Below are positions 23,001 through 33,942 of a DNA stretch of 64,000 bases, piece after piece. Both the position numbers and the translations under genes were made by a program. The number at the start of each line of letters is the position of its first letter. Positions within the stretch are counted from its first letter, which is position 1. The DNA is from Adenanthera pavonina (Eukaryota; Streptophyta; Magnoliopsida; Fabales; Fabaceae): NCBI GenBank assembly GCA_026686845.1, contig JAIVEN010000004.1, positions 22,476,827 through 22,540,826 on the forward strand, read 5' to 3'. Below the pieces are notes generated by a model. It did no database searches and was not told where the DNA came from. It was given only the letters and a program-made list of their open reading frames with translations.

Positions 23001-24243
23001 GTATTAGAACTGAAAGGATGGAATGGAATGAAATGAAAAAGGTGATTTTGATGAGCAAAAAGACATTTATGTCTGTACTTTAAAAAAGAAATAAAAAAGA
23101 ATAGAAACTTTTAAGTAATGATTACAGAATCATAATTGATATTGTTAAAGGAGGAAAAAGAGTGAAACCCACTCCCTCAATGGTGCCAAATTGGGTATTA
23201 CCTTATATGTCAATAAAACTTTCAAAGCAGACGTCCCAAGCAGTTCTTTAAAAATGATAGCAAAGCAATTGGGTATTCTCTAAATGGCATCTTTCCAAAA
23301 AGTCCTAAACATGATACACTGCCTTCAGTGTGCCCATTCTGAGACCAAACATCATATAGCATTTAAAGAAAGAAACAGTCTAGAAAATTCTATTTCTATT
23401 CTTGGTCATTTCCGGCACTAGACCATTTATATATTGTCATGTAACAATAATTGGTTATTCATCAAACTATATATGGAAGTAGTACTCAATTTTGAAGCTC
23501 TGACGTATAAATATTCCCCCCTTCGAGAGGGAAAAGACAGATAACGTAAAGACCTTGTCGCACTAATTATTACCAAAATACCAAATACAAATTTACATGA
23601 TAATTATATAAGACGAAGAAAAAGGAACTATTCTCATCATTACAGAAAACCTACGCGTTTCTCAGGCCACTATCACAAGTAAATACTCAAATCAAAACGA
23701 GGTAAAAACAAACCATACCATATGAAGTGTAAAATTCAACAGAGAAACAAACATACGTATTACATTAACCCAAAAGGGGGGAAAATCTTACTTTTGGAGA
23801 GCAGAGACGGCATCTTCAACCTCATCCTCAGAAGGAACTTTCCCCAAAATATAAGCCCCAGAAAACCCATGAAAACCCTCATCTTCAAACCCATCCACAG
23901 AGACCCAATCAAAATCATCCCCCTCAGGTGAAGAATACCACAAGGGTAACCCAGACACAGGGTTCTTAGTATGAGAATTGACAGGAGAAGACAGCGAGAG
24001 ATGGGTTGGGGACTTGGGTCTGCGAGCAAACTTGGAAGTAGGAGAAGTAGACCCACAAGAAGAAGAAGTGGAAGTGGATTTGGCAGAGGCAGTAGCAGAA
24101 GCAGTAGTGACAGTGGAAGACGAAAAGGGGTCTTGTATTCCGTTACCGGAAACACCGACTCTCGTCACTGTTCTTCCGAATGTTCTCAACACGCCTCCTC
24201 CGCCGCCGCTTCCTCCACCCATGCCTCTTCCAGAAAACATCAT
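19808..24243 (-). CDS. Plant-specific uncharacterised protein, 352 aa, 4 exons
   Basis: Exons on the minus strand are 24243-23792, 21962-21734, 21269-21176 and 20091-19808 (452+229+94+284 = 1059 bases, 353 codons with stop). All introns are GT...AG and every phase joins without a stop. The protein starts MMFSGRGMGGGSGGGGG and continues with a Ser/Thr-rich region (residues about 35-85). Next come the block FDWVSVDGFEDEG...SEDEVEDAVSALQK (about 115-151), YHAFHLLQTEPTVQ, MVKSLSSDKAVWDAVLNNDV (about 229-248), FMEVIEKITKIVSDLFQP (about 295-312) and a C-terminal hydrophobic stretch SFMLSIMVLLVVVV that looks like a tail membrane anchor. From memory this block order occurs in a conserved plant family of unknown function (Arabidopsis relatives near AT4G25170/AT5G61490; unverified). 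The ATG is the first of two tandem Met codons. I propose no function beyond possible membrane association. Confidence 0.85.
20092..21175 (-). other. Intron 3 of the host gene (1084 bp)
   Basis: AT-rich GT...AG intron. The part at 20610-20720 (CATTTGGAAAAG... to GTATGAAACAAGTCCTAAG) resembles, in inverse orientation, the MITE-like tract at 22990-23100 in intron 1. Confidence 0.6.
21176..21269 (-). CDS. Exon 3 of the host gene
   Basis: The acceptor is TTGCTACAG|AAAATGG and the donor TCTTCAG|GTTGTT. It encodes KMVKSLSSDKAVWDAVLNND then VVRELRELLSS, leaving one base that joins exon 4. Confidence 0.82.
21734..21962 (-). CDS. Exon 2 of the host gene
   Basis: The acceptor is TATGCAG|GGTATTC and the donor TTCAG|GTGCATTA. 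It encodes VFCSTPHVQLNEDNCG through KVYHAFHLLQTEPTVQ and ends in phase 0. Confidence 0.85.
22207..22315 (-). mobile_element. tRNA-derived SINE candidate
   Basis: Read on the minus strand: CCCCAGTGGCATAAGAGC contains a box-A-like TGGCATAAGAGC (22296-22307), then a box-B-like GGGTTCGATCC (22263-22273), and an A-rich 3' tail ending in ten A residues (22207-22216). The flanks ACAATGACTATC (22195-22206) and ACAATGGCCATC (22316-22327) match at 10 of 12 bases and look like a target-site duplication. Pol III would transcribe it, and mobilisation would need a LINE. Confidence 0.62.
22440..22672. mobile_element. MITE with about 35-bp terminal inverted repeats
   Basis: The left end (C)ATTTGGTTCGGGGGATTTTGG, then GGGGAGGGAAGG, is mirrored by the right end CCTCCCCTCCACTCCAAAATCCCTTGAACCAAACAG. 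Inner parts also pair (AAACCAAATAAG with CTTGCTTGGTTT). There is no coding sequence and the target duplication is not clear, so the superfamily is unassigned. Confidence 0.65.
23792..24243 (-). CDS. Exon 1 of the host gene (Gly- and Ser-rich N-terminus)
   Basis: Codes for 150 residues plus two bases of the next codon. The donor is CCAAAA|GTAAG (CTTAC on plus at 23787-23791). The first base of exon 2 completes a Lys codon to read SALQKVFCSTPH. Plus-strand open frames over this exon are antisense shadows. Confidence 0.85.
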
Positions 24244-24420
24244 TTGCTACCCTTTTCTGTGTTTCTTTTTGGATATTGAAGCTGGAGAGGATAACGCGGA
24301 GGTGAGAGTAGGAGGCTTTCTCGTGAAGGTATTACTAAACTCAGTTCAGCGTCCTCTGCTAACAGAATCCGAAGCTTAGCGATACTTTCTGGGTTATGTT
24401 TTTAAAATGGATAAAATAAA
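24244..24420 (-). promoter_or_regulatory. Presumed 5' UTR and core promoter of the host gene
   Basis: Upstream of the start codon the minus strand has a moderately GC-rich, pyrimidine-rich leader (TCCTCTCCAGCTTC near 24280) and a TTTATTTTATCC stretch near 24405-24416 that could act as a weak TATA element. No transcription start can be fixed from sequence. Confidence 0.35.
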
Positions 24421-25777
24421 TGTAAATTGCTTGTATATTTTGTTTTTGGAAAATAAAATATTTATTATTTATAAAGATAAAATTTCCGCATTATATTTTG
24501 TATTATTGTAGATAAGTTTTTTTTACCAAAAAAATAAGGTAGTTATTATTTTTTAATTTACTATAACTAAAAACATGTGGGAAATACTTCATACGAGCTA
24601 ATATATATACTAATGATAATTATGAATATCAATATAAAATATCAAAAATATATGGAACCGTTTTACAAGTTGTGACAGTATTACTTTCGGCCAAAAAAAG
24701 GGTTGTGACAGTATTATGTATTTCAGGCTTCATACGAATCTATGAGCCACTCTAGTTGAGTGTTGAAATATATAATATTTCATATAGTTTTGTTATATAT
24801 TATATATACAATTTAATATTAATGTTTATAAATGATATGAACATCCTACAATTATATCCCATTGGATCGATTTCTCTCTCACTCTAGTATAGCATTATTT
24901 TTCAGAATTAATATAAAAAATAAGTGAGACAAATGTAATTTTAAAATATAAACTTAAATTCTAATGTACTTAATTTTATATACGTAATGCACTTTATTCC
25001 ATTCAAATTAGGCTAAGTGTAGTTTTTTCATATATTAACTTTTGTTGTTAATATTATTTGTCTTTTGTAATGTCTACTTAACCAGCAATAGTTACTCTTC
25101 CAATTTTCACTGTTTTGGCCCCATTTTCTCTCATATTCTAATTCATTAAATGCATCCAAAGCGTCATATATGTAAAGCTATTGATTAACTTCTATTTAAC
25201 TCAAATCATAACTTAATTTAGAGCTCGTAAGTGAGTAATTTATAAAATAGATACATCCATAATTGAAGGAAAACACAAATAAATATGGTTTCCTTCTTAA
25301 ATTTATAGGACGTTGTTCAATAATATCTTTTCTATAAAGAAATAAAAATTAATTATTTTAATTTATTAATCTCTTATTATTTTCATTGAAAATAATTCTG
25401 TTACATTAATGATTTGAAATTGTCAACTATTTGAGTTTATTTTAAACTAATTAGATAATGAGTCACGTGCATTACATAGAGTTTGAATAATGAATCATAT
25501 TATTCATATTTTGTGAACCTATTTGTTTTAGGTTTTTTAATAAAAAAATGCTTTTTAAATGAATGAAAAAAAGCACTTTTAAAAATTTTTTATAATGTTT
25601 ATTTAAATTTTTTTAAAAAAATTAAAATTAAAAAAATAATTTTTAATTATTTTAAAAAACTACTTTAAGTAGCTTCTAAAAAAAATAGATACGATAAATT
25701 AAAGAGAAATATGTAGAAATATGAAATTGTACTTTTATAATAATTCTAGTTCTACAAAATCACAAAAGTAACAAACT

Positions 25778-25797
25778 CCCCCCCGGGGGGCGGGGGG
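25778..25797. repeat. C7-G6-C-G6 homopolymer palindrome
   Basis: Seven C, six G, one C and six G in a row, set in sequence that is otherwise strongly AT-rich. The 12 bases 25779-25790 are self-complementary, and each strand has G runs able to form multistranded structures. Confidence 0.9.
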
Positions 25798-26561
25798 AAA
25801 ATATCACAATATGGTTGCTCCACTCTACATAATTGTAAAAAGTGCTTTCCTTTTCAATTTTAACCAAACAAAAAAAAATCACTTGTTACGAAATCTTTAA
25901 ACAATTAATATCTTTTTAAAAAAATTTAAAAATCCCTTTTTGAAAAATCTTCAGCATATTGATTTTGTTATATGTAACTTTGATAACAAAATTTTAACTT
26001 ATAAAAATTAAATAAAGGTATTTAAAAGTAAAATATTTAGAGGTCCCTCTCGTTGAATGATGTGCCGTGTTGGATGTGAGAACAAGTGGTTAAAATGCCA
26101 AATAAAAAAATTGACCATATATTTGAAAATTAAAAGTATTAATTAATTGCAATCATGCGAGAGAAAACAAATGATTTTGTCGTATCAGAAAATGCAGTAT
26201 ATTTCATGAATAATCAAATCATTGTCTGACTTGGTGAGACAAATTTGATCATTATATTGTGGCTACATCCCAAGTTAACATCAAAACCTTTTTTTCAACA
26301 GCGATAAGATAGAATTTAAGTCAATTCATAGAGCTATTAATTATGTTATAGATCTGATTTATTCCAAAAAATAAAAAAACGAACCTTTCACGTCACGATT
26401 GAAGAATTCACAAGGAACCTTGTGAGAAAACTTCATGCCAGGTAAAAAAGCTTCTTTTCTTGACCAAAAAAATTCTAAAAACTTGAGTTCTCTAAATATA
26501 ACATGACAACTAGGTTGTTTTATATAATTTGAGGGTTTTATATGATTTGTAGAATGAGTTT

Positions 26562-26586
26562 TACTATTCACGAGGTATGAATAGTA
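26562..26586. repeat. Perfect 9-bp inverted repeat with 7-nt loop
   Basis: TACTATTCA (26562-26570) and TGAATAGTA (26578-26586) surround CGAGGTA. No gene adjoins it. Confidence 0.7.
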
Positions 26587-26844
26587 TGCCTTGTTTTAGG
26601 TTTTATGTTAAATAATAATTAATATTATATGCTTCTAAATTTTGATGTGCTTGGGTGATAAAAAAACTGATTATCAATCAACATTCAAAAATTGACTCAA
26701 ATAATATTTTTTATAATGAATATCTAAATTATGAAACTTTATTATTATAAGAACATTAACAATATAAAAGACAAATAAATGTATTCAAATGCAACATAAT
26801 GGGCGCATATGACTTTTTTTAGCCATTTTATTTTAAAATACAAA

Positions 26845-26875
26845 CTAGTATGTAACACGTGCGATGCACAGGGTC
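26845..26875 (-). other. Helitron 3' terminus (hairpin plus CTAG)
   Basis: Read on the minus strand: CCCTGTGCATCGCACGTG, then TTACATACTAG|T. A short GC-rich hairpin about 10 bases before CTAG, with T following, fits the Helitron 3' end rule (CTRR inserted between A and T). Confidence 0.75.
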
Positions 26876-28535
26876 AATAAAACTATTTGTATTTTTTAGA
26901 CATATTTAATGATAAAATTATATATATAATTGGAGAATAAAATAACATTACAAAATATTTAATGTATTAATAATAAATGACTATAAAAGAAATAATAATG
27001 TAAAACTATCAGTTAAAATTATTAAACATTATTTTGTATGCAACATTTGAAGTATATCACTTAAATTGTTATCCTTATCTAAATCAATATCTTCAAGCTA
27101 CTTTCAAATTGTACACGGGATATAACAATATAGAGTTGCTTATATATAAATACAGGTTTTGACAAGTATAAACCTATGTTGCATAGACTTTGTCTCTGAC
27201 TCTTATTTATGGTCATAACAAAAGTTAACATTATAAGAAATTATAGTCTTTTCATGATAAATAATAGTCTTGAATTTGATGGAATTATAGATATTCTGAG
27301 TATACAAACTTTTAACTGTTCAAGAAGTTAATCCAAACATGACTTTAACTTGAAGTACATACTTGCTAGTTGTGTAATAATGAGATGAGTGTTATTACAA
27401 AGACCCAATGACTTATCAATATTTTTCATAAAAATAATAAGTGCTCCAACATTTAACCTAAATTCATAATTTGAAAGACCTAATATGGAAATTGAATTCA
27501 ACAATTCAATGAAATAAAGATTATTAACAAAATCCACATTTTCATTTTCCTTCAATATACTATCAAAACCATATAACACATCACATCTTCATCTGATAAT
27601 AAAGATAACATGTATTCATTAACATTATCAAACAAACTATAAGCTAATATAGCTCTATCTCAGAAATAAGAAGAAATATTTAATTTCTTATAAAGATTTG
27701 AATGTGGTCCCTACAATTGATATAAAATGATCATTTGAGATATCCAATAAAAAAAATCATAAGGAATCTTAATATCCGTGATCATATCATTAGGATTGGT
27801 AATTGTTTTATCACCTATAGAAAGAATCATGAACATCAAGAGGTATGCAAAATTGTGAATGTGCAGTTCTTCTACTTGACAATAATAAATAAGCAATGCC
27901 ACTTGATGCTACATTAAGAACAATTTTGCCCTGAGACTTAAAAGAGGTTAAAAGAGTATTTCATACATATGTTTTACCAGTGCGTGCATATCTTTAAACA
28001 AAAAGTACTCCTCCTTTCCCAGAACATAATGCCATAATAAATTTTCAATTGTTCAGAAGTTAAGGATATAATCAATGCACAAAATTGATTACTAATAACA
28101 GTTCTATCATAATTTAATTTAGTACAAATCAACTTATTCATACTAACATGTATATTTGTCATGTTGGGAATAAACATAGATTGGAAATCACTAAGGATCT
28201 TACCATTTGATTTCAAAATATTCCCAATCTCTAATCTCTATAAGAGCAAAATTTTGTATTTCTTTATCTGTTAGCTTTAATCCTGTGAAAAAAAATACAT
28301 ATTAATATAAAACACTAGTTATAATAAATTTAAGACTACTTTATTAATATTATGACATAATTGTAATGGAATGATCAAATTGATTGTTTAAATAAAAATA
28401 ATTGAGTATATATTAAATTTCATATAACTAAATAATAGATCTTTTTTTATACAATATATTCTTTATCATCATTTAACAATCTAAGTATATAACATGCTTC
28501 TTTAAAAGTACAATGCCATCTATTGATATTTAATG
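26845..28535 (-). mobile_element. Helitron C-terminal/3' half, copy 1
   Basis: On the minus strand, downstream order: CTFKEACYILRLLNDDKEYI (about 28530-28460), LTDKEIQNFALIEI (28290-28240), SNGKILSDFQSM and LNYDRTVIS (28216-28060), a Walker A remnant RTGKT near 27975, GKIVLNVASSGIA, then SIGDKTITNPND (about 27820-27780), VNEYMLSLLSDEDV (27630-27580) and FLNSISILGLSNYE-like plus IDKSLGLCNNT (27579-27328). It ends in a Helitron 3' terminus, CTAG at 26845-26848, preceded by the hairpin GTGC-GAT-GCAC. The helicase middle (Walker B region) is deleted between SSGIA and SIGDKT, and stops and frameshifts abound. Confidence 0.82.
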
Positions 28536-28539
28536 TATA

Positions 28540-29570
28540 AATATGCACCTATGCAATACACAAGGTCAATAAGGATAAATGGATTTTCTTGAACATTATT
28601 ATTTATAAAATTATATAAATACATGAAGAACAAAGTAACATTATTAAGTGTATAATACAAAAATAAACAGTGACCAAAGAGAAAAAGACAATACAAAAAG
28701 CATCAATTGAGATTATAAGACACTTCTCTATACACAAATTTGAAATAGTGTTACTTGAATTGCAATTCTGATTTAGAATCTTCAATCTACTTCTAGATCG
28801 TATATAAGATAACGCAATATATAGTTGGCTGTGAATAAATATATGTCTTGATAAGTATAATCTCATATTACATAGACTTTGCCTGTGATTCTTATTTATA
28901 GTTATAACAAAAGTTAACATAACATAAAATTGACATCTCTTTATATTAAATAGTAGTAAAGAAGCTGATGGAGTCATAGATATTTTAGGAATACAAATTT
29001 TTAACCCTTCATTTGATCAATATACTACTTTAACTGGAAGAATATACTTGTTAGTTTACATAATAATTAGACGTTTGCAATTATATAGATCTAATAATTT
29101 ATCAATGTTCTTTATAAGAATTATAGGTACTCAAACTTTTAACCTTATTTCATGATGAGGAAGACCTAACATGAAAATAAAGTTCAAAAATTGAGTAAAT
29201 GAAGATCACTAATAGAACCTGCATTATCATTTTCCTTCAGCATACTACCAGAAATATAGTATATCACTTTTTCACCTAGTAATAAAGATAATATGTAAAC
29301 ATTACTAATATCAACAATAAACAAAGTAAGGGCAATATAGCTCTATCTTTGAAATAAGATGAGATGTTTAATTTCTCTTGAAGATTAGAATATGTAGATT
29401 TTACATCTGTTCATATTGGATTATCGTAAACATCAAATAACAAATCATAAAGAATCTTAATATCAATGTTCCCAATATTATTAGTCTTAGTAATTGTTAT
29501 CATCTATAAAAAGTATTCTGTTAGAAAACTATTGAAGTTCTCTATTAAAACCAAATGAATAGGTGGGCAT
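28540..29570 (-). mobile_element. Helitron C-terminal/3' half, copy 2 (more decayed)
   Basis: It is collinear with copy 1: AAGGTCAATAAGG near 28560 matches AGGGTCAATAAAAC at 26870, CATAGACTTTG...ATTCTTATTTAT near 28870 matches 27183, and the helicase block with IKNID (about 29130-29070) matches IDKSLG of copy 1. Its CTAG end has been lost or mutated. It sits immediately downstream of copy 1 in the same orientation. Confidence 0.7.
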
Positions 29571-29584
29571 AGTCTTATATTTTT

Positions 29585-29618
29585 TTTATGTGACTCATGC
29601 GATGCACGTGTGTTCTAG
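29585..29618 (+). other. Isolated Helitron-like 3' end in opposite orientation
   Basis: CATGCGATGCACGTGTGTTCTAG on the plus strand, ending with CTAG at 29615-29618, mirrors the copy 1 terminus read in the other direction. Only this end is recognisable. Confidence 0.4.
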
Positions 29619-29919
29619 AAAATTGAAATGGTCATACATAATAAATAATGACATCAATTATCATGTTTAATCATTATATTATATGTTGGCAAAAAAATCA
29701 TCATATTATATGAATCTTTCAAATTGAAAATAGGTATACATAAAAGCTAATAAGACTAATCATTATATTGTAATATGTTACATGAAAATTTTAAGAAGTT
29801 GTAATTTTTAAAATAAATTACTAAAATCAAAATTAAACAAATAACAATGACTATTAAATTAAATAAAATATACAAAGCACATAACAAAACGAAATCAAAT
29901 AAGTTGTTGAATACTTAGG

Positions 29920-30690
29920 GTTGAGCACTCAAATATGAAACATGACAAACCTAATCTAACCTAGAAGGACTTAGCCTTGTCCAAACGAAAAAAAGAAGAA
30001 AGTAAAACCCAAATCCTAAGCTTAGCTGATCACTTGGATTAGGTCCCAGTTGGACCTTTATGACCATAAGGCTCAGCTGATCACTTGGATTAAATAAAAT
30101 ATACAAAGCACATAACAAGTGTTTACTTTTTTGTATAAAAAAATATGTATCATATATATAAATACAAATTGACATGTGATTCTACAAAGAATAATGAAGC
30201 ATCAAAACCTAATCTTACTTAATGATTAGCCTCCTCTCCTCTCATGCTTTCATTCGTCATTGACTCTAAGCTTCCTCTCTTCCTGTTGGTCTGCCATTTT
30301 GGTATGTCACTTCCTCATGGTTTGTCATAATTCATCTTTTGTTGGCTCCACCGCCATTCATTTGTCATTGACTTAATTAGTCTAAAATAATTAGTAAATA
30401 TGCTCTTTGAAAATATTAATTAATTATATATTCAATTTGAAACCTAAAGTTATTTAGTGAAATTAAAGCCATATTCTATTAATTCAAAATAGTTAGGCTA
30501 ATTAATCATTAAAAAGATTTGAGGACAATTGACTTTAACTTATTATAGATTCAAAATACACTTATCAACATTGAAATTTATTAATTAACATTATATTTAA
30601 TTTTTAATTTTTAATTAATAGTAAAATTTCATTTAAGAATAATTTAAAATAATTACGAATGCTGTTGATTGAAAAAATTAAAGTTCATTG
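29920..30690. repeat. Tandem unit A of an unidentified 0.7-0.8 kb repeat
   Basis: The unit starts near CACTCAAATATGAAACATG, then AGGACTTAGCCTTG, TCCCAGTTGGACC, AAAAAATATGTATCATATAT, CCTCCTCTCC...CATTCGTCATTGACTCTAAGC and TGTTGGCTCCACCGCC, followed by an AT-rich tail with TTATTAATTAACAT. The unit B anchor lies 773 bases further on. Inside unit A, GATTAAATAAAATATACAAAG also duplicates sequence just upstream (about 29853 and 30088). No coding capacity seen. Confidence 0.7.
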
Positions 30691-31404
30691 AGACTACACA
30701 TTCAAATATAAAACATGGCAAACTTGGTTTAATCTAGAATGACTTGGCTTAATCCAGAAAAATCTTGAAACTAAAACCCAATCCCAAGCCAGGCTGATTA
30801 CTGATTAAATTTGGTCCTAGTGGACCTTCATGACCATATGGTCCAGCTTGGCTTAAGTGTTTAATTTTTTTTTAAAAAAAAATATGTATCATATATGTAA
30901 ACATAAAGAGACTCATGATTCTGTAAAAAAAATAGAGAAGCTAAAAATCTTATATTGTTTAGCAATGAGCTTCCTCTCCTTTATTCATCTGTCATTGGCT
31001 CTAAGCTTTCTCTCACTCCTCCATTCATTAGTCATTGTAGTATGTCACTTTCTCATCGTTTGTGCAGGTTCAACTGTTGTTGGCTCCGCCTCCATTCATC
31101 CATTATTGTTTTTAATTAGTACAAAATAATTAGTCACTAATTAATAACATATTCAATTTAAACTAAAATTTAAGTGAAATCCTTATTAATTCAAAATAAT
31201 TAGATCAATTAATTATAAAAATTAATTATATTTCGCCGTAACTTATTATAATTTTATAATTTTAAAATACACTTATTAATATTGAAATTTATTAATTAAC
31301 AAATGATTGAATTTTTAATTCTCAATTAATAGTAAAATTATAAGATTAATTTAAAATAATTATGAAAATTATTAATTGAAAAAATTTTGTGTTAATTAGG
31401 GTTG
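30691..31404. repeat. Tandem unit B, interrupted near its end by a solo LTR
   Basis: Same block order as unit A (CACATTCAAATATAAAACATG, TGACTTGGCTTAATCC, TCCTAGTGGACC, AAATATGTATCATATATG, TTCCTCTCC, TGTTGGCTCCGCC, AT-rich tail). After removal of the solo LTR at 31405-33907 its tail runs directly into unit C (anchor spacing about 708 bases). Confidence 0.7.
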
Positions 31405-33907
31405 TGTTAAGTTTAGTATAATATAAATTTTGATGATGACATATGTTGAGTAATAAGGAACAAATGCATCATATGTATCTGACATATATAATATTCCTTA
31501 AAGAAGTAAAATGTGCATTATCATGTATTTAATTATGGTTATAATGCATATATCATGCTATGTGTAAATATATCCACCGTACTTTTATAATAAATAATAT
31601 AAGTTAGATATATAAACTGAACTAACTTCTTGGTTTGTAAGTGTAATATATTAAATATAGGATGATCCAAGTAAGAAGAGTAAGCATTGGAATACAGAAA
31701 TAGAAATTAATATCATGCCTCACTCAAGAAAGAAGAAGAGAAATGATGCTTCAAAAATGGAAGCTCAGAATGGAGCATGTCAAAAAGGAAATAACCAAGT
31801 GAAAGTAGAACTCAACATTTGAAGACCTAATTACTAGGTATATTTTGTTTCCACTTAGGTCTTGAAGTGGAATTAATCTTTGAAAATTACTTAATATTGT
31901 TACCATATATTTTAAATAAGCTAGATTAAGTAAATTTGATATTAGCATATGTTAGATTTAACAAACTCTGACTAACAGACAAATTTTGAGAAGTTAAACT
32001 TTATATACTTTGTGAAAATACGAACTTTACTAACTGAAATTTGAAGTTCCAAAGATATCACCTCTGACAAAAGAATTTCAAGTGTTGAAATTTGAATTTC
32101 GAGTCAAGTATAGTTAGTGAAATATGCAAAATTCATCTGAAGTCATGATAAAGTTTGTTTGATATTTAAGCACTAAAAAGGTTCAAAAACATTCCCTTTA
32201 ATAGACAAATTTTGATTTCAAGATTTCAACTTTAGAATAAAACTCAATGATTTACAATTGCATTTGACTAGCTCAAGAAGTTTTAGTTATCAAAGTAATA
32301 CATCCTTGCTTTTAAACATAATGAAATCTGGTTTTCAAGAATCTAGAGTTTAACCTTTAATTAGTATTTTTAAGATATCTCTCAAAATACATATGGCTTT
32401 GACGTAAAAATTATTTCATATGAAACTAGACTTAATAAGTTTTTCAAAGAAGGTTATTTCACTCAAAATAAAGGTTATATGAAAAAGCTATGATCATTTA
32501 AAATTAAGTGGTGAGATATAGATTTTCAGTTTTGACCTCTTATTATTATTTTGATCGTATCTCACAGAATACATTTATTTTAGAAGTAAAACTTATTTCA
32601 TTTGAAAGCAGACATTGAGAATTTCTAACTATAGGCCATTTGCTTAATTTGGAGTTCAAATGAGAGATTTATAGCTTCTGCAAAATTATCTACAGTGTAA
32701 AGTTTGAAGTTACAGAGGTTCTGCCATTGATACACAAATTTTGGGCCTCCAAAATTCAAATTTCGAAGAGAACATTTATGTCATGTTGAGCTTGCCACTG
32801 ATAGACGAATTTTGGCTTATGAAATTCAAATTTCAAGTCTAACAGACGAATTTTAGCTTTCTAAATTTGAATTTCAAATCTCTAGAATGTAAAAACGCTT
32901 TTAGAACAACCAACAGACAAATTTCCACATCCAAAATTCAAATTTTGAAAAGAAGAACTTGTGTCATATTGAGCTGAGCTCTGATAGACGAATTTTGGGT
33001 CTCCAAAATTCAAACTTCGAGTACACTGTAGCAATATGGAATAACTATTCACACTTATCAAAAGCACTTTAAACTTGAAAATTTGTATGTTCTAACATGG
33101 GAAATATTTGTCAAGATGAAAATTCAAATTTCACTTTTGAACAGACAAACTTCGAAGTTCAATGTTAAAGTCTTTAACTTATGATCTCTATGAAATTTAT
33201 TTGTTAACACCCCAAAATTTGAACTTTGGATGTCAGATACATTAAATATGGTTGATGAACGGCTAGTTTTGCAAAGTAACCGTTAGTAACGTCTCTAATG
33301 GCTAGATCTTGTATCTAACGTCTAGTTATACTACAAATCTATAAATAAAACATCATTTGAACCTATGGAAAACAATCTTAAGAGAGTTTATGTAAAAATG
33401 CTGTCTATATGCACAAAATCTTTCTGTATTAGCATCCTTTGAAAACTTACCTCAATAGAGTGAGCTTTCAATGTATTATCTACTCTTCAAGATAGTTTTC
33501 CTTATGTAAACATTTCTTTCTACATATTCTGAGTAGAATCTTAGTGTGGGAAAGCACTAAGGGATTTACACATCTTGTAAGGGTGTAGGGAGAGTGCCTT
33601 CACAAGTACCTACTGAAACTTGTGGGATGTACTGAGACTTCACAGGTGCCCGGATCAAATCTGTGGAATATAGTGAAAAATCCCAAGTGATGGTTTGGGG
33701 ACTACATGTAGGCCAAGTGGTTGGGCTAAACCAGTATAAATTGTTATATATTGTTCTTCATCTTCTCTATTCAATTGATGCACTCAACTCTCTCCGTTTA
33801 TCCATATTTTGCTATACACTTGGTGAAATTGGGTTGTGATCCAAAAAGAATAAAAATCTTGCATCACCTAATTCATCCCCATCTTGGGTAACCAGCCAAA
33901 CCTAACA
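31405..33907. mobile_element. Solo LTR (same superfamily as 14052-15777), 2503 bp
   Basis: Begins TGTTAAGTTTAGT and ends CCAAACCTAACA. The flanking pentamers GGTTG (31400-31404) and TGTTG (33908-33912) match at four of five positions. Near the left end ATTTTGATGATGACA and near the right end CCTAATTCATCCCCATCTTGGG match the equivalents of 14052-15777. It contains at least five AGACGAATTTTGG-type motifs followed by AAATTCAAATTTC half-palindromes between 32720 and 33020. No PBS or internal region is attached. Confidence 0.75.
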
Positions 33908-33912
33908 TGTTG

Positions 33913-33942
33913 TACACTCAAATATGAAACCTATCAAATTTG
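33913..33942. repeat. Left part of tandem unit C
   Basis: CACTCAAATATGAAACC matches the start of units A and B. The unit is cut at ATTTG (33938-33942) by the gypsy element and resumes at 42152. Confidence 0.65.

Larger units (their letters stand above)
21963..23791 (-). other. Intron 1 of the host gene (1829 bp), transposon-loaded
   Basis: GT...AG intron containing an 18-base A run (22006-22023), a SINE candidate (22207-22315), an inverted-repeat MITE (22440-22672) and a further MITE-like tract near 22990-23110. The remainder is unremarkable AT-rich sequence. Confidence 0.7.
24421..26840. other. AT-rich intergenic DNA
   Basis: No gene recognised. It contains the C/G palindrome at 25778-25797 and a short perfect inverted repeat at 26562-26586. 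Confidence 0.5.

Noticed and set aside
23978..24379. 133-codon plus-strand open frame (and a second at 23971-24279)
   Set aside because: Antisense shadow of exon 1 of the host gene, whose splice phases and protein blocks support the minus strand.
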